Shown in pieces: positions 24,498-33,247 of a DNA stretch of 64,000 nucleotides; position 1 is the stretch's first letter, and the number at the start of each line of letters is the position of its first letter. The stretch is from Natronococcus sp. A-GB7 (lineage in GTDB: Archaea; Halobacteriota; Halobacteria; Halobacteriales; Natrialbaceae), in NCBI RefSeq assembly GCF_029688865.1, contig NZ_JARUKV010000017.1:1-64000 (forward strand), written 5' to 3'. The notes below the pieces were generated by a model. It worked only from the letters and a program-made list of their open reading frames with translations, was not told the origin of the DNA and did not search any database. A program made the position numbers and the translations under genes.

Positions 24498-25562
24498 TTA
24501 GATATCATCGAAATCTATTCGCTCGTCCTCAGCAACGAATGACTGGTCAAATATCTCCTCCCACTCGATTTCCTCCTCATCATCAAGGAGGTCTGTTATG
24601 TACATCGCCTCCTCAACAAGACGTAGTCCCTCTGCATCAAATGCCCCGGATGAATAGTACTCGTCCGGATCCACGGTTTCAAGCGCGTTTCGCATGACGT
24701 CTGTGCTGAACCCCTCAGTTCCTTCACTGAATATCTCCGCTGCTTCGTCGAGATCAGTCCGGAGATCGTCGATACCTTGAGCACGCGCAGCAAGATAGCT
24801 TTCAACAACGTCTGGGTGATCTTCAACAATCTCGGGATCGGCGATAATCACGGTCTGTTGGTATTGATCGAGATAATCCCCTGCCCAAAACACTACTTGC
24901 CATGGTTCGTCGTCCGCCTGTTGGTCCGAGAAAGTCGGATCCATGTTTGCTGCTACATCAACCGCACCATCTTCTACAGCAGTCAACCCTTCACCAACTC
25001 CCCCCAAATCTTGGAACTCGACGTCGGCAGAGTCGAGTTCGTCGGAGGCAGCAACAGCAAGTGATGACGTTGTTTCTGTCACTGACCCTGCACCTACGTA
25101 TCCTATCGTTCCCCCTTCCAGGTCTGCCATTGACTCAATGTCGGATCCCGACGGCGCTACCCAGTTCAATTCGTTTACCCTCTGTGTCCCGCCTGCAACT
25201 GCTACGATCGGTGACCCGGCGAGATACCCGTTGATAGCCGCTGGTGTAGCGACTTCGCCAAACGGTAAGCCACCGTCGACAACGTTACGAACGGTCGTTC
25301 CGCCTCCTTCTGATCCAACGACCTCGATATCGAGTCCGTTTTCCGCAAAGTATTCTTGTTCGAGTGCAACGTGATACGGTGCGTTATACATCAGGTCTGG
25401 CCAATGTGTAACAGTCACGTCACCACTGTACGTGTTGTCGTCTAAATCGCCACTGTCCCCGGTACAGCCAGCAATGACTCCCACGCTGGCTACAGTTCCA
25501 CCCGCCACGAACCCTCTTCTGGATAGTCTGCCGGTATTTTGATGGTTGTTATCCATACCCAT
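24498..25562 (-). CDS. NitT/TauT-type ABC substrate-binding lipoprotein 1
   Basis: 354 residues with a Tat lipoprotein signal (SRRGFVAGGTVASVGVIAGC, lipobox Cys near residue 33) and an acidic mature protein. The SsuA/ThiY-like fold is marked by DLMYNAPYHVALEQEYFAEN, the ligand loop GSEGGGTTVRN and a TP-AAINGYLAGSP segment. It is paralogous at about 60 percent or more to the protein at 29017. The codon bias is slightly more AT-rich than that of the second copy. Divergent from the HTH_10 regulator at 25789. Confidence 0.85.
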   Translation of the reverse strand: MGMDNNHQNTGRLSRRGFVAGGTVASVGVIAGCTGDSGDLDDNTYSGDVTVTHWPDLMYNAPYHVALEQEYFAENGLDIEVVGSEGGGTTVRNVVDGGLPFGEVATPAAINGYLAGSPIVAVAGGTQRVNELNWVAPSGSDIESMADLEGGTIGYVGAGSVTETTSSLAVAASDELDSADVEFQDLGGVGEGLTAVEDGAVDVAANMDPTFSDQQADDEPWQVVFWAGDYLDQYQQTVIIADPEIVEDHPDVVESYLAARAQGIDDLRTDLDEAAEIFSEGTEGFSTDVMRNALETVDPDEYYSSGAFDAEGLRLVEEAMYITDLLDDEEEIEWEEIFDQSFVAEDERIDFDDI

Positions 25563-25788
25563 ACAGAGGCCGTATCAGTGCGTAGTCATTCCCCCAACAG
25601 TGGTAGGTCATTTATCAAAGGTGTACTGGAGGACAGTGAGGCAAGCTCCCCGGCTAAACAATGAGTAACAGCTGTGAGGGAAGTTACACTGAAAAGAAAA
25701 ACAGTCTTCTGATCCGTGATGCGGAATTATTTGCCATGGCAACAATGGCCATGGGTGTGTATAAGGATTAAACAAACAAACACAACCA

Positions 25789-26460
25789 ATGTACCAGGCA
25801 GAGCTCCACCTCCAGCAGGACAAAGAGTGTGTGCTTAGCCGGCTTGCGCGTGAAACGCACGAGCCGCTACAACTCGATATTCAGGAACTCCATGATAACA
25901 GGGTAACCTTCATCCTTGACGTAAGTCCGGACCCCGAACGCTGGACGGAGGAGCTCCGCGCGGAACCAAGCGTCCATCACGTTGATACACTCGATGACGA
26001 GTACCTCGCTGTCACGAAGACGTCCTGTTGTGCATACTCGGCGATCCACCAGAACCAGGCCGTGATCCGTCGGCACCCGAACTATATCCGAGAGCATAGC
26101 CGTGTGTACAACGTCCTCGTGTTCAGCCGTGAGGACCTCCAGTCGGTCGTCGCCGATCTCCAGTCAGTGGGCTCCGTCTCGCTGGCGAACCTAACCCAGT
26201 TCGGCGGCCGCTCAACGTTCCTTACCGAGCGCCAGACAGAGGTGTTGCGGACGGCTGTCAACCGCGGCTATTTCGAGTGGCCTCGTGATGTCTCGAGCGA
26301 GGAACTCGCGGACGATCTCGGGATTACGCGGGCGACGTTTCTCGAACACCTTCGGAAGGCCCAGGAGAAGGTCTTCATGGAGCTGTTCGCCGAGGACCAA
26401 CCACAGTCGATGTCGGTCCCTCCGGGAGAGACCGCTTGCTCGCACGCAGCACACGAATAG
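25789..26460 (+). CDS. HTH_10 (bacterio-opsin activator type) regulator
   Basis: 223 residues. The N-terminal 140 residues form a ligand- or partner-binding domain of the Bat family, with CC at residues 82-83 that could be redox- or metal-sensitive. The C-terminal HTH_10 is LTERQTEVLRTAVNRGYFEW, ELADDLGITRATFLEHLRKA. It is transcribed away from the binding-protein gene and toward the permease genes, and is placed to control import and breakdown in this island. An AT-rich promoter region lies at 25563-25788. Confidence 0.85.
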   Translation: MYQAELHLQQDKECVLSRLARETHEPLQLDIQELHDNRVTFILDVSPDPERWTEELRAEPSVHHVDTLDDEYLAVTKTSCCAYSAIHQNQAVIRRHPNYIREHSRVYNVLVFSREDLQSVVADLQSVGSVSLANLTQFGGRSTFLTERQTEVLRTAVNRGYFEWPRDVSSEELADDLGITRATFLEHLRKAQEKVFMELFAEDQPQSMSVPPGETACSHAAHE

Positions 26461-26563
26461 GGCCGACGTCTACTGGATGCTGCGGGAACAGTCAGCACAC
26501 TAGTTCTAACGGAGCCGGCCGAACAGTAAAAGTACAAAGAAGGGAAACCCGAACTGCTGGCAG

Positions 26564-27364
26564 CTACATCGCCGCCACGTCGCCGCTCGAACCGGCACGG
26601 CGGCGGAGCCGAGCTTCGATGATGTAGAAAGCCGCGTTTATCACCGCGGCAATGAGTACCAGAACGGTAATAATGGCCAGCATTCGATCGACCTGTACGG
26701 TCTCCATGTAGAGCATCAGCGAGTGACCAAGACCGGCGCGAGCCGCAAACATCTCGCCGATGACGATTCCGAGGAACGTCAGGCTAAAGCCGAGTCGGAG
26801 CCCGATGACGAGACCGGGGAGTATCGAGGGGACGATCACTTCCTTGAATCGCTGCCACTGCGAGAGGCCAAGCGATTGCGCGACGTTCATGTGTGTGTCG
26901 TCGATCGTCGTCATCGCGCTCATAGTGAGGATCAACACGGGGAACACGCCGTGGAACCAGCCGAACGCGACCATCGAATCCATTCCCAGCCCGAAAATCA
27001 GCAGGAAGATTGGAAACAGCGTGATCTTCGGGATGGAGTAGGTGCCAAGAATCACCGGTTCGAACACTTCCTGCCAGAAGCGGCTCAGTCCCAGCATGAT
27101 CCCGACCCAGACGCCCGAGACGACCGCGATGAGGTAGGCGACGATCAGCGTCGTAACCGTCACCAGCAGGTCCTCGACCATCCAGCCGTCCTGGAAACCA
27201 TCGACCATCGTTTCGAACGTCTCGAGTGGCGTGGCCAGAGCGAACTGGCCGTACACCTCCGCGCCGAGCTGCCAGAGAGCGAGGATGATCAGCGGGACGG
27301 CGATCCGGCCGATCCGAACGATACTCCAGTTGCCAGGCAGTGACGTTTCAGATCTCGTACTCAT
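26564..27364 (-). CDS. ABC transporter permease (SsuC/TauC-like) 1
   Basis: 266 residues with six membrane helices. The cytoplasmic EAA loop, which contacts the ATPase, reads AQSLGLSQWQRFKEVIVPSI (residues about 163-182). Family members import sulfonates, nitrate, thiamine precursors or related small molecules. Its start overlaps the stop of the second permease (27361) by four bases, so the two permeases are likely made together as a heterodimer. Confidence 0.88.
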   Translation of the reverse strand: MSTRSETSLPGNWSIVRIGRIAVPLIILALWQLGAEVYGQFALATPLETFETMVDGFQDGWMVEDLLVTVTTLIVAYLIAVVSGVWVGIMLGLSRFWQEVFEPVILGTYSIPKITLFPIFLLIFGLGMDSMVAFGWFHGVFPVLILTMSAMTTIDDTHMNVAQSLGLSQWQRFKEVIVPSILPGLVIGLRLGFSLTFLGIVIGEMFAARAGLGHSLMLYMETVQVDRMLAIITVLVLIAAVINAAFYIIEARLRRRAGSSGDVAAM

Positions 27365-28161
27365 GTTCTGGCCCTCCGGTAGAGACGACGCTCGATCATG
27401 ATCAGCGCGATGTTGACTGCCAGCGAGACGAGGATCACGAACAGCATCGACGCATACATCGTCTGGACGTCGAAGCTGTCGTAACTGAACGAAATCAGCC
27501 AGCCGAGTCCGTTTTCAGCGAGAATGAACTCACTTGCGACGGTCCCGATGAGCGCGTAGATGAACCCCAATTTGAACCCGGTGAACACGTAGGGGGTCGC
27601 TGCTGGGAGGTAGATATGGCGGAACATCTGTGCCGACGTAAGGTTGAGGTTTTTCCCGACTTCTGGGTAAATATCAGGGATCTCCTTGAGACCCGACGCC
27701 GTGTTCGTGATGATGATGACGACGCTAAACAGCCACGCGATCGTGATGATCGGCATGATATTGAGCCCGAAGATAGCGATCAACAGCGGGTAGAACGCGA
27801 ATACGGGAATCGCGTAGTACGTCAGCAGATACGGGTCGAGTACGTCTTTCAGCGACTCGTATCGCCAAAGTAAGACCCCGGTTGGAATGCCGGTTAGGAT
27901 ACCGAGCGCGAAGGCTGCGAAGATCGCGGTGAACGTCTGGATGATGTGTGGCGTCAGCTCGCCGCTCAGCGTGAGCGAGACGATCTCGCTCAGCATCTCG
28001 GTGAGCGGGATCAACGTGGTCGGTTCGACGAGCCCGAACCGGGGCAGGAACTCGATGAGACCGAGCAGCCCGACGACGACGAGGGTCTGGTAGATTCGGA
28101 TCCGGTTGGCTCGGTCGCCGAGATCAACCGATCCGATACCATGACCCGATTCGACGGCCAT
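27361..28161 (-). CDS. ABC transporter permease (SsuC/TauC-like) 2
   Basis: 266 residues from ATG 28161; an upstream extension would run into the ATPase gene. Six membrane helices. The EAA-loop region is EVGKNLNLTSAQMFRHIYLP. Begins one base after the ATPase gene ends, so gene order in the operon is binding protein 2, ATPase, permease 2, permease 1. Confidence 0.88.
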   Translation of the reverse strand: MAVESGHGIGSVDLGDRANRIRIYQTLVVVGLLGLIEFLPRFGLVEPTTLIPLTEMLSEIVSLTLSGELTPHIIQTFTAIFAAFALGILTGIPTGVLLWRYESLKDVLDPYLLTYYAIPVFAFYPLLIAIFGLNIMPIITIAWLFSVVIIITNTASGLKEIPDIYPEVGKNLNLTSAQMFRHIYLPAATPYVFTGFKLGFIYALIGTVASEFILAENGLGWLISFSYDSFDVQTMYASMLFVILVSLAVNIALIMIERRLYRRART

Positions 28162-28162
28162 T

Positions 28163-29014
28163 CTACGCGCCCTCCGGTGCTCCGTGCTCCTGGACTCCCT
28201 CCGGCGCTCCGTGTTCCTGGGCCTCTTCTTCCATCTTCTGTTGGAGACCTTTCTTACTCTCCGACCGGAGTTCGTCCCAGAGGCGGTTGACGATCTCGTT
28301 GTACTCGTCCTTTCCGAGCACCTCGTCGGTTCGAGGGCGCGGCAGCGGATTCTCGACAACTTCCTTGAACCGGCCCGGACGGGCGCTCATCACGGCGATC
28401 CGATCGGAGAGGTGTACCGCCTCGTTGATACTGTGGGTGACAAAGAGGATCGTCGCCCCGGTCTCCCGCCAGATGCGCAACAGTTCCTCGCCGAGGATCA
28501 GCCGCGTCTGTTCGTCGAGCGCACCGAAGGGTTCGTCCATCAGGATGATATCGGGGTTCATTACCAGCGTCCGTGCGATAGCCACTCGCTGGTTCATTCC
28601 GCCCGAAAGTTCGGTTGGACTCGCGTCCTCGAATCCCTTCAGGCCGACGAGCTCGATCATCTCTCGAGCTCGCTCCCGTCGCTCCGTCTTGTCGACACCG
28701 TTCATCTTGAGTCCGAACTCGACGTTTTCGATCACGGAGAGCCAGGGGAACGTACTGGTGTCCTGAAACACCATTCCGATCCGCTCGTCCGGTTCGGTAA
28801 TGGTATCACCGTCGATCCGTACCTCACCGTCCGTCGGTTCGATTAACCTGCCGATGAGCTCGAACAGCGTACTCTTCCCACAGCCGGTTGGACCGATGAT
28901 CGACACGAACTCGCCCTCTTCGATCGTAAGGTCGATCCCATCGACTGCGTTCACTGTGCTCACGCTGCTATCGTTCAATCCGTACGTTTTCGAAAGGTCG
29001 TGTAGTTCGAGCAT
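28163..29014 (-). CDS. ABC transporter ATP-binding protein (SsuB/TauB-like)
   Basis: 283 residues. Walker A is GPTGCGKST (about 41-49), Q-loop VFQDTSTFPW, signature ELSGGMNQR, Walker B IILMDEPFGALDEQT and switch His in THSINEAV. The C-terminal 35 residues contain the tandem repeat EHGAPEGVQ/EHGAPEGA, which is not part of the standard fold. It powers the two permeases that follow. It is separated by two bases from the binding-protein gene upstream. Confidence 0.9.
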   Translation of the reverse strand: MLELHDLSKTYGLNDSSVSTVNAVDGIDLTIEEGEFVSIIGPTGCGKSTLFELIGRLIEPTDGEVRIDGDTITEPDERIGMVFQDTSTFPWLSVIENVEFGLKMNGVDKTERRERAREMIELVGLKGFEDASPTELSGGMNQRVAIARTLVMNPDIILMDEPFGALDEQTRLILGEELLRIWRETGATILFVTHSINEAVHLSDRIAVMSARPGRFKEVVENPLPRPRTDEVLGKDEYNEIVNRLWDELRSESKKGLQQKMEEEAQEHGAPEGVQEHGAPEGA

Positions 29015-29016
29015 GG

Positions 29017-30099
29017 TTAGATCTCGTCGAAATCGATATGATCGTCGTCGGAGAGGAACGACTGGTCGAAGATTTCGTTCCAGGGTATCTCTTCGTCCTC
29101 GTCGAGGAGCTCGGTCGCGTACATTGCCTCCTCGACGTTGCGAAGCCCCTCGACGTCGAACGCGCCGGTCGTGTAGTACTCCTCCGGATCGACGTTCTCG
29201 ATCGCGTTTCGCATGACGTCACTGCTGAACCCTTCCGCACCGGCGCTGAAGATCTCGGCTGCCTCGTCGGGGTCCTCGCGGAGGGTTTCGACTCCCTGGG
29301 ATCGAGCCTCGAGATACGCTTCGACGGCGTCCGGGTTCTCTTCGACGACGTCCGGATCGACGATGATCGACGTCTGCTGGAAGCGATCGACGTAGTCGCC
29401 GGCCCAGAACACGACTTGCCAGGTCTCTTCTTCCTCCTGTTGATCCGAATAGATCGGATCCATGTTCGCTGCTGCATCGATCGCGCCGTCGTCAACAGCC
29501 GTCAGACCCTCACCGACACCGCCCATCTCCTGGAACTCAACGCTGTCCGTATCGATCTCGTCGGCGCTTGCGGAGACGAGCGCCGCCGTCGTCTCAGTCA
29601 CGGAGCCGGCACTCGTGAATCCCATCGAGCCGCCCTCGAGATCTTCGATCGATTCGATATCCGATCCCTGTGGTGCGACCCAGTTGATTTCGTCGACCGT
29701 CTGTGTCGCGGCGGCGACTACCACGATCGGCGTCCCGGCGAGATAGGCATTGATCGCCGCCGGGGTCGCGACCTCGCCGAACGGCAGGCCGCCGTCAACG
29801 ACGTTGCGAACGGTCGTTCCGCCACCTTCCGATCCAACGATGTCGATTTCGATCCCCCCTTCCTGAAAGTAGCCGTTCTCCAATCCAACGTGGTACGGAG
29901 CGTTGTACATCAGATCCGGCCAGTGTGTCACAGTTGCTTCGCCGCTGAACGTGCCGTCATCACCGAACCCACCCTCACCACTGACAGTCTCCTCGAGGTC
30001 ATCGAGGCAGCCGGCAGTTGCACCGATCCCGACCACCGTACTACTCGCTACGAAGGTCCGTCTGGACACCTCCGAGGTACCATGTTGTTCGTTACCCAT
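29017..30099 (-). CDS. NitT/TauT-type ABC substrate-binding lipoprotein 2
   Basis: 360 residues from ATG 30099 (MGNEQHG). Tat lipoprotein signal SRRTFVASSTVVGIGATAGC. Paralogue of 24498-25562, with the same THWPDLMYNAPYHV, GSEGGGTTVRNVVDGGLPFG and LLDEDEEIPWNEIFDQSFL ends. First gene of the transporter operon. Having two close binding proteins beside one transporter suggests a broadened substrate range or differential regulation. Confidence 0.87.
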   Translation of the reverse strand: MGNEQHGTSEVSRRTFVASSTVVGIGATAGCLDDLEETVSGEGGFGDDGTFSGEATVTHWPDLMYNAPYHVGLENGYFQEGGIEIDIVGSEGGGTTVRNVVDGGLPFGEVATPAAINAYLAGTPIVVVAAATQTVDEINWVAPQGSDIESIEDLEGGSMGFTSAGSVTETTAALVSASADEIDTDSVEFQEMGGVGEGLTAVDDGAIDAAANMDPIYSDQQEEEETWQVVFWAGDYVDRFQQTSIIVDPDVVEENPDAVEAYLEARSQGVETLREDPDEAAEIFSAGAEGFSSDVMRNAIENVDPEEYYTTGAFDVEGLRNVEEAMYATELLDEDEEIPWNEIFDQSFLSDDDHIDFDEI

Positions 30100-30328
30100 G
30101 TTCGGTTGGAACAGTCTTTCCGTGTATATCGATTGCCCCAATTGAGGTGGGCCCTTTATATCAAGACGGTATATTCGACCGTAGACCCATTGCAACAATA
30201 CTGAAGACGTCCGTAGACAAGCCGGGGGCGCTGATCCTGATCGACGATCAGTGGACGCGCGGTGACTACATGAATGGCCAATTCGCGTTGGCCAAACGCT
30301 AACCCCACAGACTGAAGACGCAGTTGGT

Positions 30329-31609
30329 ATGGGAACTATTGCCGAACAGATACTCCAAGAGGCGACGGGTACCGACGTCACGCCCGGTGAGACGATCAAA
30401 GCGCCGGTCGATTTGGCGTTCGGACACGATATGACGCTCCCACCGGCGATAGACGCCTTCGAGCGACTCGATGTTGGGACCGTGTTCGATCCCGACCGGA
30501 CGGTCGTGATTCCCGATCATCTCGTTCCACCACCGGACGAACAGTCCGTGGAACTCTATGCAGCGTGCGAAGAGTTTGCAAACCGACATGATCTCGAGTT
30601 CTATCCGCAGGGTGAACAGGGACAAGAGCACGTCGTTCTTCCCGAAGACGGCTACATCCGTCCGGGAGAGATCGTCGTCGGTGCCGACAGTCACTCGTGT
30701 ACGCACGGCGCCCTTGGCGCGTACGCGACCGGCGTTGGCAGTACCGATCTCGCGTTCGCGATGGCGTTCGGCTGGCTCTGGTTGCGCGTCCCGAAGACGA
30801 CCCGGATCGATTACACCGGGACACCGGCTCGATGGGTGACCGGGAAGGATCTCGTTCTCGCAACGCTCGCCGAGCTCGGTGCCGACGGCGCGGTGTATCA
30901 TGCACTCGAGTTCGGGGGGAGCGCTCTCGCCGACCTGCCGATGGATGCACGGTTCTCAATCGCCAACATGGCGGTCGAAGCGGGTGCGGCGACCGGGCTT
31001 GTCGAGCCGGACGACCGCACCAAACGGTACGTTCGCGACCGCGTCGACGAGGCGGACCGCCCGTGTACGTACTACACGCCGACAGCCGATGCGACCTACG
31101 CGAACGAACTCACGATCGACTGTGGCGGGCTTGAACCGCAAGTTGCCGTTCCCGAACAGCCGGATAACGTCGTCTCGGTGTCGACCCTCGAGGACGTGGC
31201 GATCGATCAAGTCGTTATCGGCTCGTGTACGAACGGCCGACGGCGTGATATGGAACTCGCAGCGGCAGTACTCGAGGATCGGCCCGTGGCGGACGACGTA
31301 CGACTAATCGTTACGCCCGGCTCGCAAGCCGTTAAACGGACGTGTCTCGAGGAGGGGTGGCTCGAGACGTTTCTCGACGCAGGGGCAACAGTCGAAAGTC
31401 CCGGCTGCGGCGCATGTTTCGGCAAGCGGACGGGGGTGCTCGGCGAAGATGAGGTCGCGATTTCGACGACGAACCGAAACTTCCCTGGCCGGATGGGACA
31501 TCCGACGAGTGCGGTCTACCTTGCGAACCCAGCCGTTGCAGCCGCCAGCGCGACTACCGGTACAATCACGGCACCCGGGACGCTCGCGGGAGCCGCGGAG
31601 GTGAGCTGA
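30329..31609 (+). CDS. Aconitase-family hydratase large subunit (LeuC-like)
   Basis: 426 residues. Binds a 4Fe-4S cluster through Cys300 (GSCTNG), Cys360 and Cys363 (GCGACFG). Substrate-site motifs include GADSHSCTHGALGA. Length and motifs match the archaeal LeuC/homoaconitase group, which also includes maleate, citraconate and dimethylmalate hydratases. The small subunit begins two bases after its stop. Given no leuB nearby, a catabolic hydratase is as likely as isopropylmalate isomerase. Confidence 0.85.
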   Translation: MGTIAEQILQEATGTDVTPGETIKAPVDLAFGHDMTLPPAIDAFERLDVGTVFDPDRTVVIPDHLVPPPDEQSVELYAACEEFANRHDLEFYPQGEQGQEHVVLPEDGYIRPGEIVVGADSHSCTHGALGAYATGVGSTDLAFAMAFGWLWLRVPKTTRIDYTGTPARWVTGKDLVLATLAELGADGAVYHALEFGGSALADLPMDARFSIANMAVEAGAATGLVEPDDRTKRYVRDRVDEADRPCTYYTPTADATYANELTIDCGGLEPQVAVPEQPDNVVSVSTLEDVAIDQVVIGSCTNGRRRDMELAAAVLEDRPVADDVRLIVTPGSQAVKRTCLEEGWLETFLDAGATVESPGCGACFGKRTGVLGEDEVAISTTNRNFPGRMGHPTSAVYLANPAVAAASATTGTITAPGTLAGAAEVS

Positions 31610-31610
31610 C

Positions 31611-32102
31611 GTGGGTCGTGCGCACGTCTTCGGCGACGATATCGACACCGACCAGATCATCCCGGCACAGCACACCACGTCGAGCGAGCCCGACCACCTC
31701 GCAACGCACGCGATGGCCGGAATCGATACCTCGTTCTCCGATCGGTTCGAGGAAGGAGATATCGTCGTCGCGGGAACGAACTTCGGCTGTGGCTCGAGCC
31801 GTGAACACGCAGCTATTGCCCTTCAGGCGGTCGGAGCGGAGGCGGTAGTCGCCGAGTCGTTCGCCCGAATCTTCTATCGGAACGCGATCAATATCGGCCT
31901 TCCCGTCCTTCACGTCCCAACTGTTCTCGACCACGTCGACGCGGACGACGAGCTGTCAATCGACGTCGAAGACGGGGTCGTTACGAACACGTCGACGGAT
32001 GACATCCTCGTCGCCGAATCCCTCCCCCCGTTCGTCCGTCACATTCTGGATTCGGGCGGCCTGATCGAGTACGGACGATCTAACGGCCACCGGAGTCAGT
32101 AA
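31611..32102 (+). CDS. Aconitase-family hydratase small subunit (LeuD-like)
   Basis: 163 residues from a GTG start at 31611. The swivelling domain motifs are GDDIDTDQIIPAQH, then NFGCGSSREHAAIALQAVGA and IFYRNAINIGLPVL. Pairs with the large subunit just upstream to form a two-subunit hydratase. The YRNA segment and the DTDQI loop set substrate choice in this family but do not identify the substrate here. Confidence 0.87.
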   Translation: MGRAHVFGDDIDTDQIIPAQHTTSSEPDHLATHAMAGIDTSFSDRFEEGDIVVAGTNFGCGSSREHAAIALQAVGAEAVVAESFARIFYRNAINIGLPVLHVPTVLDHVDADDELSIDVEDGVVTNTSTDDILVAESLPPFVRHILDSGGLIEYGRSNGHRSQ

Positions 32103-32155
32103 CACTATCGCTGGGACGTTTTAGTCGACCGGTGTAGCTGTGAACCACGCCCCTT

Positions 32156-33247
32156 TCACGAATCGAACAGTTCTTCTGCAACCGAGACCGCTTGCTGCGT
32201 CTCGAGCGGGCCGCGCTCTTCGAACGCCGCGAGCAGCGTGTCGATTCGCTCGTCGGTCGGCGCGACCCCGGCGCGCTCGAGGATCCCCTTCGCACCGCCC
32301 GTTCCGGTTCCGGCGCCGAACAATAGCCGTCGTTCTCCACCGAACCGGGCAGGGTCAAACGGTTCGAAGACTGCAGGCTCCTCGAGCATAACGGCAGTAT
32401 GGATCCCCGATTCGTGTTCCATCACCTCGTCGCCGAGCAGCGCCTTCCGGCTGTGGACGTCCTCCTCAAGCGTCGACAGCACGGACTGACAGCTCGGCAG
32501 GAGGTCGTCGGCACGGACGTCAAACGGCGCCTCGTACTCGAGGTTGCCGATCGCGACGACCTCCTCGAGTGCCGGATTGCCGGCTCGCTCGCCCAAGGAG
32601 GCGACGCTGACGTCCGCTTTGCCGACGCCTGCTTCGTAGGCGGCGAATACGTTCGCCGTCGCCACGCCGAGATCGTCGTGAAGATGGACGCCGAGGCGAG
32701 CGGGATCGATACGCTGACCGACGGTGTCGAGATACTCCGTTACGGAGGTGGGTGTCGCAGCTCCAACCGTATCTGCAAGCGTTACTATCTCGGCATCAGC
32801 AAACCTCGACGCCGCGTCGATAACGCGTTGTGGTTCGGTTCGGAACGCGTCGACGAGCGTGACGTGAGCCGTTGCTCCGTGGTCATTGATCAGGCCGAGG
32901 ACTCGCTCGAAGCGCTCGAGCATCTCGTCGCGACTGGCACCGATCGCGTGCTCGAGTTGTAGCTCCGAAAGAGGGCCGAAGACCTCGACGACGTCGGCGT
33001 CGGCCTCGAGTGCCAGTTCGACGTCCCGTTCGACGGCTCGCGCGATGCCGACGACATCGGCGGTCGTCTCCGAGGCGAGCGTCCGAATCACCTCTTGATC
33101 CTTCTCGCCGGTGGCTGGAAACCCGACCTGTAGGTACGAAATTCCCAACTCGTCGAGCGTGAGCCCGGCGTCGATCTTCTGGTCGGCATCGTACGATCGG
33201 CCGGGCATCTGGTCACCTTCGCGAAGCGTTACGTCGAGAAGTTCCAT
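32156..33247 (-). CDS. LeuA/homocitrate-synthase-family enzyme (DRE-TIM)
   Basis: 363 residues. DRE-TIM metallolyase barrel: DVTLREGDQMPG (metal Asp and catalytic Arg), HLHDDLGVATAN (metal His pair) and HESGIHTA, all typical of LeuA, homocitrate and citramalate synthases. No C-terminal leucine-regulatory domain; length is near 375 as in homocitrate synthases. Would join acetyl-CoA to a 2-oxo acid or run the reverse cleavage. Its start shares one base with the stop of the CoA-transferase gene (TAATG), so the two are coupled. Confidence 0.8.
   Translation of the reverse strand: MELLDVTLREGDQMPGRSYDADQKIDAGLTLDELGISYLQVGFPATGEKDQEVIRTLASETTADVVGIARAVERDVELALEADADVVEVFGPLSELQLEHAIGASRDEMLERFERVLGLINDHGATAHVTLVDAFRTEPQRVIDAASRFADAEIVTLADTVGAATPTSVTEYLDTVGQRIDPARLGVHLHDDLGVATANVFAAYEAGVGKADVSVASLGERAGNPALEEVVAIGNLEYEAPFDVRADDLLPSCQSVLSTLEEDVHSRKALLGDEVMEHESGIHTAVMLEEPAVFEPFDPARFGGERRLLFGAGTGTGGAKGILERAGVAPTDERIDTLLAAFEERGPLETQQAVSVAEELFDS

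Noticed and set aside
26723-27343. A 206-codon + strand frame opposite permease 1
   Set aside because: Translation is mostly Asp/Glu/His/Arg without hydrophobic core; mirror of membrane helices on the real strand.
28163-28200. Tandem EHGAPEG repeat at the ATPase C-terminus as a sign of frameshift
   Set aside because: The frame stays open to a stop two bases before the next start, so it is a real short tail repeat.
29038-30204. A 388-codon + strand frame opposite the second binding-protein gene
   Set aside because: Shadow frame with a His/Arg-rich translation; the - strand protein has a Tat signal and a close paralogue.
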